Source: Plutella xylostella (Eukaryota; Arthropoda; Insecta; Lepidoptera; Plutellidae). From it: DNA of 64,000 nt. Shown here one piece after another: positions 46,876 to 56,867 of this stretch. Location: the NCBI RefSeq assembly GCF_932276165.1, contig NC_063987.1:4588001-4652000 (forward strand), read 5' to 3'. Both the position numbers and the translations under genes were made by a program. The notes under the pieces are model-generated. The model ran no database searches. It was not told the DNA's origin and saw only the letters and a list, made by a program, of their open reading frames with translations. Within the stretch, counting starts at the first letter, position 1. Every line of letters starts with the position of its first letter.

Positions 46876-47328
46876 TCACTGACATTCATCAAAATTGTCC
46901 AAGACACTCTGAAATTTAAAACTTATTGGAGGGGTCACTATTGCTATGTCAGGGGTTGGTGTAGACGACCTCTTGAGGAATGGCTTGAGGAAACTCTTGA
47001 TTCGGTTGTCATTGTTGACTCCAAAATCTAATTCAGCCTTTTCAACATGTTTTTCTAGAGTATCTACATTGTTGTGCACTTTTACCATCACTTCATTCAA
47101 AGTGTTTATTTTCTTTGAGAGGGTAATGACTTCAGTGCGGTATTTGTTGATATCTTCCGAGACACTTGATGCACATTCACTGTTCTTTGATTTTATCATT
47201 TGCAACACACTGGACAACTCCTCAAGTCTCGTCAGCATATTGTCTATAACATCTTGAACTGTTTTTAATTCACTCGACACATTTAACTTCATATACGCAA
47301 CGTAGTCTTTCACAGTTTCGTCAAGCAT
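46876..47328 (-). CDS. BLOC-1 subunit 4 (cappuccino)-like coiled-coil protein
   Basis: This intronless 150-codon frame starts MLDETVKDYVAYMKLNV. It contains NMLTRLEELSSVLQMIKS, which aligns with the TRVDEFVGMLDMLR-like region of BLOC1S4. A long heptad-rich helix follows (ITLSKKINTLNEVMVKVH, DTLEKHVEKAE), then FLKPFLKR and an ISFKFQSVLDNF tail similar to the BLOC1S4 C-terminus. BLOC-1 acts in biogenesis of lysosome-related organelles; in moths such genes affect pigment granules. Length and region order fit, but overall identity appears modest. The stop lies only 156 bases from the dut stop, tail to tail. Start context CAAAATG is good. Confidence 0.65.
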   Translation of the reverse strand: MLDETVKDYVAYMKLNVSSELKTVQDVIDNMLTRLEELSSVLQMIKSKNSECASSVSEDINKYRTEVITLSKKINTLNEVMVKVHNNVDTLEKHVEKAELDFGVNNDNRIKSFLKPFLKRSSTPTPDIAIVTPPISFKFQSVLDNFDECQ

Positions 47329-47337
47329 TTTGCAATG

Positions 47338-47604
47338 TTATTCACTGAAATCGGGATATAAATATTCGAACAAAGTCAAGAATTTGTCTAGGAGATCTGT
47401 CAAAAGTTTTGACATTTCCCTAAACGAAGTAGGCCACAAATGATAAAGTTTTACTATTATTTCCATTTCTCTGCTTATTAAATGGTAATCCGGGCAATGA
47501 TCCGATTCAGTACTACTGGAGTAAGCATATTGCATCCTAGCCACTTCCATGACTGCAACGACCTCGTAACATTGAGCAACCTGCTTGCTAAATCCTTTGA
47601 CCAT
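47338..47604 (-). CDS. Unknown 88-residue ORF upstream of the BLOC1S4-like ORF
   Basis: This frame, starting at ATG 47602-47604 (MVKGFSKQVAQCYEVVAVME), ends with TAA nine bases before the next ORF's ATG on the same strand. The composition is protein-like: mixed helical, with LWPTSFREMSKLLTDLLDKF and the terminal YLYPDFSE. I do not recognise the family. Either the transcript is dicistronic, or the region is an intron: a GTAAGT at 47648-47653 and an ATTTCAG ending at 47345 would remove this ORF exactly. The frame stays open for 14 codons upstream of the ATG, which is mild support for coding. Confidence 0.45.
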   Translation of the reverse strand: MVKGFSKQVAQCYEVVAVMEVARMQYAYSSSTESDHCPDYHLISREMEIIVKLYHLWPTSFREMSKLLTDLLDKFLTLFEYLYPDFSE

Positions 47605-48002
47605 GACACTTTCTACACCCACAGCAGGGCATCGGGCATAGGAAGTGACTTACATTTATTTGGTATTAAATGGAGATTACTTCGGAGAGATACACAAACC
47701 GATGAATTTGGGTTTTACTTAAGTAGGGTTGGTAGTTGGGGTGAAATATTTTTATACTTTCAAGGACGACGTACGTTGACCATAGTGGTGCTCAGAATAA
47801 TGATTTTCATTGAGTTTCCATATTTTTTCCATCACAGTCTATGGATATGTTTTTTTTATGTTCACAGATTATTTTTTTTGTCAGTTTTCATTCATTCACA
47901 ATAATTTCATTCGGTCATTAAATGTCAAATTACCAACGAAACCAAAGCAAATGTTGGCTTGTTTTCCTTTTTATTAGTAATATTTCGGCGATTTCTTAAA
48001 AA
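47605..48002. promoter_or_regulatory. Shared region between divergent BLOC1S4-like and REXO1 genes
   Basis: About 400 AT-rich bases separate the two divergent start regions, a layout typical of a bidirectional promoter. I assign no specific factor sites. Confidence 0.5.
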
Positions 48003-51000
48003 ATGTTGCCCTCTACCGGTTATTTCAAAGGAATAAGCTGCCCTTTTTATGATAGTGGGCTTTGTGAAAGACCTTATTGTCATTTTCGCCACATAAAGAA
48101 AGAATCTCAGGGTCTAGCCAGTGACGGCATCGAGAGTGGTGTTATTTTACAACAACTAGTGTCCGAAGCTGTGAAAAAAGTTTTGCAGCAAACCGAGACA
48201 TCCAATTCTCCAAGCTCTGCGGCCAGTACCGACAATGGTGTGACCACCAACGGCGAAGTAATTCAGAATCACATCCCAGCGAAAGTGACATACAACCCCA
48301 CTCCAATCGCCGAACTCAAAAAAATTACAAATACAGATACTGAAAACGAAAATAACAATGAACAACAACGAAAACGACATATCCCAGTTCCTTATACACC
48401 CCGAAAACCCGTCAGTTTGCCTATCACCAGGCCTGAGATTGTAGATTCCAAGCCCTTCATCTACATACCACCACCTCTAACGTATCTTCCAGGGTCTACT
48501 GAAAAGCCCACACTCGACCCTTACTTACCAGAGGGTGGACAAGAGTCCAAAGAAAAGTACTTACAAGGTACAGAGATAGAATTACAAGAATATAAGCCAG
48601 TTGAGAATAAGTCTGCTAATAAATTGAACTACACACCTTCTGACAAAAGTGGAAGTAAGAAAAAACTGTTGGAGTATAAACCAGTGAAAGTGAATTCCAA
48701 AAATAATGCCCCAGCTGTAACTTACCAACCAACACCGCGGTCACAGGTGCCCTGTTTCTCCAGTGATGAAGATGAACCAGACCCAAAAAAACTTAAACTT
48801 ACTACTGACTTAAATGGTCTTGATGACCTTGGTGCAGAGTTTGATATTTTAGGTCAAATACTAGACGAAGAAAAGTCAAAGGATGATAAAACAAATGCTG
48901 ATAATGGCAAATCAAAAGAAAAGCATAAAAGCAGCAAGTCAAGCAAAACTAATGATGATGTAAATAAAAGTAAGAAGTCTTCATCAGAAAAACATGACAA
49001 AAAAAGGTCAGAAAACAAAGAAAGAGATAAATCTAAATCACATGACAAAGAAAAATCAGATAGTAAATCAAAAAGTTCAGAAAAAAAATCAAGTCACAGT
49101 CACAAAAGTTCTAGTAAAGATAAAGAAAAAAATAAAGATAAGGAATCATCTGATAAGAAAAGACATTCTAGTTCTAAATCATCTGATAAGGTATCAAAAA
49201 GCTCAAGCAGATCATCTTCTAAAGAAGTTCATTCAAAACACTCTAGTTCAAAGAGCAGTACTAAAGATAAAAACCATAAGCACAGTGATCGCAAGTCTTC
49301 AGAAAAAAAAGTAAAGGAAAAAGATAAATCTAAGGAAAAAAAGATTAAAGAAAAGCCTGAAACTGTAGTTTTACCATCTGATCAAGAAGATTTTGATGAT
49401 AGAAATAATTTTAGTGATGAGTTATGTGAAGAATTGTCTGAGTCAGATGAAGAAGCTATTGCTTTAGAGTGTAAGAAAATATTTGAAGAGTATGTTCCAT
49501 CTGTAAAAACAAAAATTGCAGAAGAGATGCCATCAAAAGAAGACAACAATTCAGATGAATACATACCATCAAAGAAAAGAGTTTCACATACTATTGACAA
49601 AAACATAAAGATTACTCCAAAGGAACCTATAAAACCAGATTACAAAGTCAGTGCAGCTCAAAAAATGGCAGAAAGGTTACCCAAAGTAAGAGAATATCAT
49701 GCAGCCAAGAAAGCTGAAGCTGTTAGTGCCAGCACTGAAATGATGAAGAGTTCATTCACTCCGCCAGTAAGCTCTGGCAAAATACGGATTGCTCATGTTC
49801 CATATGCATCCACATTAATGAATGCTAAGAGAGTGATGCCTCCAAAAATAGAAGTGAAACCAGAACCATCCACAAGCACTATCACACAAACTGTTAAGAA
49901 AGGAGTTTCTAGAGTAGCTCATATGCCAAATGAAAAATTCATAGATAGACCTGGTGTTTTAGAACCCCTTGCTTCAAAGATACCAGCTAATATTAGATCA
50001 ACTTACTTAAATATGATGATTGATGAATGTATTAAAATCTACCTTTCACATACTGATGCATATGCTAGAGCTCAACATGAAGAGCTGGCTACAAGTAAAA
50101 AATGCAAAACAATTCAAATATACAAAAACTCTGCTGTATTAGCTGTAAGTAGGTTACGGAAGGAATTACTAGAATGTAATGGAGTTAAGAAGACAGGTTC
50201 GGATTGCACAACATTACAGAGGATTCCGTCGGCCATCTCTGGAACATCAGGTAGTGCTGGGTCTTGGAGCATAGAAAATAAGAATAAAAGGAATTTCGAA
50301 AATCCCAAGGAATTCACTGGTGCAAAGTTTTACGCCAACATATCAAAATGGATTCTTACAGAAGAACAGCTGCAAGATAATGGTTTTCCTAGAGTCCATC
50401 CTAATGGAACTAAGGGAAGAGCTATGATTTATGCTGAGAATAAGAAGCAAAAACCGCCTAAAGGTATATTCAGGACTTGCACCAGGTGTAAAAAAGAGTA
50501 TACAGTTGATAAACGGAATTTCCCAGCAGTTAAAGAGGAATGTATTTATCACCCAAATAATAAATACAGATTTAGGGGAGAAGTCCGTTATCAATGCTGC
50601 AGCCAAGATGGCACCTCAGATGGTTGCTGTGTAGCGCCATACCATGTGTATGAGTATGTAGACTATGAAAATTTAAAGGGTTACATAAGAACACTACCCC
50701 CAGAGAGAGAAATGGAAGATTATGGGATATATTCTTTGGATTGTGAAATGTGTTACACAACTAATGGCTTAGATTTGACTAGAATAACAGTAATAGATGC
50801 GTCTTGTAAAGTAATCTACGAAACTTTGGTCAAACCCTTACACCCTATCATTGACTACAATACTAGGTACTCTGGTATAACTGAAGAACAAATGACTGGT
50901 GTGAGAACAACCCTGCTTGATGTTCAAGCTACTTTGCTTACTATGTTTAATAGTAAAACAATTTTGATAGGGCATAGTTTAGAATCAGACTTCAAGGCTT

Positions 51001-51212
51001 TAAAATTAATTCATGATACAGTGATAGACACAAGTGTTTTGTTTCCTCACAAGATGGGTCCACCTTACAAGAGAGCCTTGAGAAATCTGTCGTCAGAGTA
51101 TTTGAAGAAGATAATTCAGAACTCAGTGGAGGGCCACGACAGCGCAGAGGACGCCACTGTCTGTATGGAGCTACTGCATTACAAGCTGAAGGAAGACTTG
51201 AAGACTAGATAG
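48003..51212 (+). CDS. Rexo1: REXO1-like RNA exonuclease (DEDDh)
   Basis: This single-exon gene of 1069 residues begins with a CCCH zinc finger (CPFYDSGLCERPYCHFRH). The N-terminal half is disordered and Lys/Ser-rich (about residues 295-455). The conserved REXO1 middle region includes RVAHMPNEKFIDRPGVLEPL. A Cys-rich patch (RTCTRCKKEYTV, YQCCSQDGTSDGCCV) precedes the C-terminal exonuclease. The DEDDh residues appear intact: D913 and E915 in SLDCEM, D996 in GHSLESDFKAL, and H1045 and D1050 in GHDSAEDA. REXO1 (elongin-A-binding protein 1) family members are nuclear 3'-5' exonucleases. Their vertebrate genes have introns, so a 3.2-kb intronless coding region is notable, though the domain order is complete. 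Confidence 0.92.
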   Translation: MLPSTGYFKGISCPFYDSGLCERPYCHFRHIKKESQGLASDGIESGVILQQLVSEAVKKVLQQTETSNSPSSAASTDNGVTTNGEVIQNHIPAKVTYNPTPIAELKKITNTDTENENNNEQQRKRHIPVPYTPRKPVSLPITRPEIVDSKPFIYIPPPLTYLPGSTEKPTLDPYLPEGGQESKEKYLQGTEIELQEYKPVENKSANKLNYTPSDKSGSKKKLLEYKPVKVNSKNNAPAVTYQPTPRSQVPCFSSDEDEPDPKKLKLTTDLNGLDDLGAEFDILGQILDEEKSKDDKTNADNGKSKEKHKSSKSSKTNDDVNKSKKSSSEKHDKKRSENKERDKSKSHDKEKSDSKSKSSEKKSSHSHKSSSKDKEKNKDKESSDKKRHSSSKSSDKVSKSSSRSSSKEVHSKHSSSKSSTKDKNHKHSDRKSSEKKVKEKDKSKEKKIKEKPETVVLPSDQEDFDDRNNFSDELCEELSESDEEAIALECKKIFEEYVPSVKTKIAEEMPSKEDNNSDEYIPSKKRVSHTIDKNIKITPKEPIKPDYKVSAAQKMAERLPKVREYHAAKKAEAVSASTEMMKSSFTPPVSSGKIRIAHVPYASTLMNAKRVMPPKIEVKPEPSTSTITQTVKKGVSRVAHMPNEKFIDRPGVLEPLASKIPANIRSTYLNMMIDECIKIYLSHTDAYARAQHEELATSKKCKTIQIYKNSAVLAVSRLRKELLECNGVKKTGSDCTTLQRIPSAISGTSGSAGSWSIENKNKRNFENPKEFTGAKFYANISKWILTEEQLQDNGFPRVHPNGTKGRAMIYAENKKQKPPKGIFRTCTRCKKEYTVDKRNFPAVKEECIYHPNNKYRFRGEVRYQCCSQDGTSDGCCVAPYHVYEYVDYENLKGYIRTLPPEREMEDYGIYSLDCEMCYTTNGLDLTRITVIDASCKVIYETLVKPLHPIIDYNTRYSGITEEQMTGVRTTLLDVQATLLTMFNSKTILIGHSLESDFKALKLIHDTVIDTSVLFPHKMGPPYKRALRNLSSEYLKKIIQNSVEGHDSAEDATVCMELLHYKLKEDLKTR

Positions 51213-52648
51213 GGCCTTCTACAATTTTCCTTTTTGAACTGGTATAAATTATAATAGACGTAATCTGAATTTAATTTTCTGAAAATTGTAAACCTAGCGA
51301 ATTTATTTATAATACCTATGTTGTACATTAGTTTAGGTTTTCATACTGTACTTTTATTGCACTTAGGTATATGCATAAAAGTTGTTTTTATAGGTTCAAG
51401 TGTTAGGTATTTAAGTATTACCCTTATAATGTTTAAGTTAATGATTCTGTGAATTTCAATTACCTAGTTAGTTTTCAATATTTATGAAAATTTTATAATA
51501 TAGAAGAGTTACGAGTTTAATTTCATAACAATGAAATTGACGCAATTTTCATTTAAATACTCTACTTTATTACCATCCTCAATTGTTGGATAAAAATTAA
51601 TAATACAATAAAAACACAAGAGTAAAACCGAAAATAATATTTTACTAGAAGACAAATATTACACATATGTAATGTCCTTAGAACACATACTTAAGACATT
51701 TCAACCATTAGTTATAGAAAACCTGAAATCTACACACAGTACTGATGCGATTCATTGGGACGTGCCTCGTGGGTACAACTGCTAACAAGCATATTTTGTG
51801 CGCCAGCTTAAGACCAATGGCGATATAATTTTAATTCTAAATATCCAATACACAGGTAATAAATATTTCAAATACTTGTACTCTTCAAGGTAAACATTGT
51901 TACTTAGAGATACGACTAATTGGATGAAAGCGTAAATAAATTTTACAAACAATACATACATAAATGTGATTAAACAATTTTGCTTTCTAACCAAACATAC
52001 ATTACCTACTTTAACATCATTCAATACAACACTTTTCTCGTAAAAAGTTACATATTCGAATGACGTTACAGTTGGTATTTTCTTATATGAAGCCTATTTT
52101 CTAGACTATTATTAGTTAGTGTGAATGAATATATATTTTTGATAATAAGCTAATAAGTAAGTTTTATACAATATGAAGTATGGTGTGTGAGGTACTAGCA
52201 AAACAGATAAAAGTAATACTTATTGTTTGGCTTTAGTTAGTACAAAATTTTGGGCATTACAATATGTATAATTTTAAGGCAATGTTAATGCTAAAAACTC
52301 AACATAAATTTACCTAAAGATTACATTTTTCATCAATGGTTTGGGATACACTGGAACACTATAATTTACTGACAATAACATTAAGTTTCTAGCATTCTAA
52401 ACATACAAATTACGTTATAATTATTATTGGTGTATATTTTTGATGTTCCTAAGTGTAATATGATTACAAAACAATTTGCGTACTTTTAAAACCACAGCAA
52501 TAATAAATTAATTATTTGATGGTATACTTATGGTTTTCTTTTTTGTAATTTACACAGAATGTCCCAATGAATGTACATGGCGATAGCGGCCACGGGTAGG
52601 CAGGTAAATCTTGACATCACTGATGTTGAAGAGCCCACCAGGCCCCCG
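51213..52648. other. Convergent 3' regions of REXO1 and Ubc6
   Basis: AT-rich DNA between the two stop codons, expected to hold both 3' UTRs. No further gene or repeat was recognised. Confidence 0.5.
51607..51612 (+). terminator. Candidate REXO1 polyadenylation signal
   Basis: An AATAAA lies 395 bases after the REXO1 stop. No closer canonical hexamer was noticed. Confidence 0.4.
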
Positions 52649-54519
52649 CTAATCAATAAACGACTGTTCGACACACGCTTTCACCCGTTTCTCGTATTCC
52701 CGACGATTTTCTTTGTAAAGTTGCGCGGCCATCGAGTTCGCTGGCGAGTTGGGGTTTGGATCACTTAATAATGACTGAAACAAAATATACAAAGTGTGTT
52801 AATATTGTATTAGGTACTAAGGTACTAACTTTACCATGAGAGCTTTGCATCGCCTTTGAAGGACAGTGTAGTATGGCTTCTGAAGTGTAAGTAGCAGTCA
52901 ATGGTTTTTTTAGATCAGTATATTGGCAATAAGTACAAACAGTCAATCAAATCTCAGATTGCAGTACCCCCCTACTGAAAATGGCAAAAGCAGATTGGTA
53001 GCTATAGCAAAGTTGTAACTCATTTCGGACGAAATGGTAGGTAATACCATACATAAGCATTGGATCACACTCTTAGTATAATCTTAAGTCCATTTATTTA
53101 ATTGTCTAATGATACATTTATCCAAGATAATAAAAAAAAATACTCTGCCCTAGGCCTCTTCCATTAGGGCACTCTTCAGTTGATAGTTAATGTATAATTA
53201 ACAATACCGAAAACATAAATAATTTGTTTTGTATAAAGAGACTCCGATCCCACAGATAAACTGTATATAAACAGTTTTGTGGGACATATTGTAAAACTAC
53301 ATTTATATGTAAGCTTATTAAATAAATTAAATAGCACTAAAATTATCTATTTACCTGTATAGAAGTAAGAATGGCAGAGACATCATATGTGGGGCTCCAC
53401 CTATTTTGCAAGATGTCTAAGCAGATTCCTCCATCAGCGTAAACATTTGGATGGAACATTTTGGAGACAAACCGCACTGTTGGGGGTTTGTTGGGATATT
53501 CTTCTGTAAATTCTATAGTGAGTTTGAATGTTCCATCTTCAAATGGAGTATCATGTGGGCCAAATATCACAGCGTTCCAGATCATAATGTTATTGTCTGT
53601 TGGTGCACCAGAGACTCCAGTAGGTGGGTCCTCTTGCAAGCTGAAATTTTGACAAGATAAAGGATGAGTTGTGTGGTGAAAGCAAGCAGTATGCTGTGTA
53701 CAGCCTCTATCAACTGTGGGGACACAGCACATTAATACTCATATATAATATGCGAAGACAATTTTTTCATAATGTAAGAGTTACATGAATCAACAAAAAA
53801 ATACTATGTTCTATGGTTCAGAAATCCTGACCTCTTAAGTCATATAGAGGTCAAAACCTAAATACGTAAAAAATTCAATACATAATAAATTTTGTGTATG
53901 ATATCTAGTTTCATTTATATACTAGAACAATCTTACCATTTTACATCAAGTAGGCAAGTTCTAATAAATACTGTTATGATGACCTTCTAAAGTTTTGTAT
54001 TTGTTTGGACAAATGGTTGGTAGGTATCCCTATTTTAATTATTACAAAGTATAATTTGGGACATGTGCATAAAATATGTAAATAACAGTTGAAATTCTTC
54101 GCCTAGTTTTTCGGGTCATTTGGCTTTGCATTAGCTTAGACAAGAAAGAATGTATAAATAGGTATGTAACCTACATAGAAAGTATACCAACAAAAGCAGA
54201 ACCAAACGGTATGTTTATGGTGACTCATGAGTTTGCTCCAGTGCAAAAGTAATGTTAATTACATGAATTTACATAGTTAAATGCTCTATTTTGAGATCTA
54301 AATACACGGGGACTTTGGCAAAGATAAGTATAAATCGATGAAAACGACAGTGATGTAATTAGATGAATCAGCAGGTACCGTTTCAAGAAAAAAATACATT
54401 ATAAAGATTAGGCCACGTAAAATAGTTTTATCAGAGGTGGAAACTAAAATAAATGAGAAACATCTAGAAACAAACCGTTTGAAATCCCTCATCAGGCGTC
54501 TTCTAGCTGGAGTTGACAT
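52649..54519 (-). CDS. Ubc6: Ubc6/RAD6 ubiquitin-conjugating enzyme E2 (UBE2A/B)
   Basis: Exons 54476-54519, 53355-53640 and 52649-52774 encode 151 residues, the exact family length. The start MSTPARRRLMRDFKR, the middle FVSKMFHPNVYADGGICLDI with the catalytic cysteine in GGICLDILQNRWSP, and the end DPNPNSPANSMAAQLYKENR match RAD6-type E2 enzymes. With a Bre1-type E3 the enzyme monoubiquitinates histone H2B, and with RAD18 it ubiquitinates PCNA. The C-terminus ends KACVEQSFID. The first exon's donor (CG then GTTTGT) departs from the usual GTRAGT but restores the frame exactly. Confidence 0.97.
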
Positions 54520-55017
54520 TTTGATTTCACGTCCAACACACTTTAGGTCAAACGATCGGGGATGTAGGCTTGTTAACTTTCAACTATTTTATTTAAATTT
54601 ACGTATAATCTATCTTAACAAATTAAATATATTCTTGCTTGTAGATACACAAAAAGTTCTTTGTCACTAGAATGAAAAAAATATCGTCACGGCCATTGAG
54701 CGAGATGCAGGGGGGGGTCAGTGCCTTAATGGCTGAACTTTTAGTACAAGGTAGCGCCATCTCTTTATATTACTCTTATTACCAAAAAAGATGTAAGATG
54801 GCGTTATGAACAAGACCATAGAACAATAACAAGACACATAGATAAGTAGTATTTGAATGTCAACATTGTCATGATCTATGGCTATTATGAAGAAATTGCG
54901 TGTCAGTGTCAGTTCAGTTGTCTTACAATGTCTCGCAAATAACATGTTTAATTTTTGAAAATAAAAGCCTTTATTCTCGGTATATCGTTATTTATAAATT
55001 TTATATAAAAATAAAAA
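54520..55017. other. Ubc6 upstream region, no gene seen
   Basis: This probably contains the Ubc6 promoter. A short G run lies near 54711-54717. No coding exon was recognised. Confidence 0.4.
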
Positions 55018-55472
55018 TGATGTGTCAAGAAAAAGCATCTTTATCAGCTAAAAGTGTTTTTATGAAATTCTTGCGACCTAACAGATTCCATATGGATCCA
55101 GGTTCCACGTGGTTCCACGGGAACCGAGCTGAAATGGCGGCACTGGCAAAGAGCGTTCGACATCTTCATATCCGCTGAAGATTAAAATACTATGTGTACC
55201 AAACTGATAAATGTCGTCAAAGATTTGCCTCGCGAGGATAAATGATGCACTATTATCTTAGACGAAATGACTTTATCACCACAAGTGCATTATGATGCCG
55301 CTAGGGGTCAATTGAAAGGATTTTCTTCTCTTGGGAAACATTAAACTAGCAAAACATGAATTGGTTTTCGTGGTGAAAGGAATAAAAAGGGAATACACAC
55401 ACCCACTCGCATATTATTTTACAAGTGACATGAACAAAACTGAACTGAAACATTGTTATATGCGAGGTAATA
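55018..55472 (+). pseudogene. P-element/THAP9-like transposase relic
   Basis: The frame beginning near 55202 reads NVVKDLPREDK, a TGA stop, then CTIILDEMTLSPQVHYDAAR and GQLKGFSSLGKH. After a frame change it reads HELVFVVKGIKREYTHPLAYYF and TSDMNKTELK. The DEM motif, the LKGF and the lVFvvkGi...AYYF block are hallmarks of the catalytic core of P-element and THAP9 transposases. Stops and a frameshift show it is dead. Only part of the core remains. Confidence 0.75.
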
Positions 55473-55609
55473 AATAATTATATAATAATTTGTTTTTTAT
55501 TTATTGTTGCATGTAGGTAGGTACATAAATATGTAGATTGAACTTACATTTAGCTAATAAATGTAATAACTGTTGTGTGGTGTAACTACGTTAAGGCAAA
55601 TATGTCTTA

Positions 55610-55823
55610 CTAGCTGTTCCCGCGCGCTTCGCTTTGCCTTAAAAAGTTTTCCCGTGGGAATTCCGGGATAAAAGTAGCTTATGTTCTTTCCCAGGGTCTA
55701 GACCGTATGTATGTATACCAAATTTCATTTAAATCCGTTCAGTAGTTTTGGCGTGAAAGAGTAACAGACAGACACAGTTACTTTCGCATTTATGATATTA
55801 GTTAGGATAGTTAGGATTAGGAT
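55610..55823 (-). mobile_element. Short lepidopteran retroelement, copy 2 (reverse)
   Basis: Same family as 17236-17442, in reverse orientation (starts CTAGCTGTTCCCGCGCGCTT on the plus strand). Together with the next copy it forms a large inverted repeat. Confidence 0.8.
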
Positions 55824-55870
55824 ATCATTATAGATTGAAGTTAATAACTTGTGATAACAATCCTTACTCC

Positions 55871-56060
55871 TTACTAATATTATAAATGCGAAAGAAACTG
55901 TGTCTGTCTGTTACTCTTTCACGCCAAAACTACTGAACGGATTTGAATGAAATTTGGTATACATACGGTCTAGACCCTGGGAAAAAACATAGGCTACTTT
56001 TTATCCCGGAATTCCCACGGGAAAACTATTTAGGGCGAAGCGAAGCGCGCGGGAACAGCT
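55871..56060 (+). mobile_element. Short lepidopteran retroelement, copy 3
   Basis: Same family in forward orientation, about 48 bases from copy 2, ending GCGCGCGGGAACAGCTA. Confidence 0.8.
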
Positions 56061-56071
56061 ATATCTATATA

Positions 56072-56098
56072 TACAGGGTGTCCCAAGGGCACCCTGTA
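56072..56098. repeat. Minimal palindrome with MITE-like ends
   Basis: TACAGGGTGTCCCAAGGGCA continues CCCTGTA, so two inverted CAGGGTG ends lie almost back to back, flanked by TA. It may be a collapsed or excised DNA transposon. Confidence 0.6.
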
Positions 56099-56867
56099 TG
56101 TATGTACAATGAGGCTGAGAAATAAAAAGAGATGGCACTGTTCAGTATGACGTATAGAGTATGACAAAAAACTCCTTGAGATGCCACTCTTTTCACAATT
56201 ATTTATTTTTTCTCTATGGCGAGATGGTTGCCAGATAAATATGAAGTTAGCTCATTATTTTTTGGGAATAAGTATTGCAACGTTGAAACAAAAAACATTG
56301 ACGCGTTGGCAACTTGACCACTCTAATGCCACTTCATGATAGTTGTGTTTTTTTTTTCATTTCATTCAATCGTTCATTCTTTATGCCCTTTTCTTACTGC
56401 CCCACTATTCGTCTTTGCCAAAACTTTCAATGGCTTTATTTGCCAAAAAGACAACTTGTAGGCAAATTCGGAAATAACTTTGGTGAAAATAAATGACAGT
56501 TTTAGCAAATACACCAATTTTAATACGAGCAGGTTTATATGCGGTACCGTGCCTAAACTATATTGTATAGAAAATAGATACCGTACATGTGCGGCAAGCT
56601 TAATTTCACAGACTATACTCACAGAGTACATTTTGACAAACTCGTCAGCTGTCAGACGCCTTGACGATTTTTGTTTTCGTTTCGTGATTGTTGTCGATTT
56701 ACGAAAGGTAAAATAAATAAATTCATTCACTGAATGGAATTAATTTACTGGGAATTTGTTGGACAGAAGATTATTTATTATTTGTGTTATATATTGTTTC
56801 TCATTATAATAGCCCAACTAATTTCTATGTCATTGTCATTTGTATTGTGGTGTTTCCAGCAGTCAAC

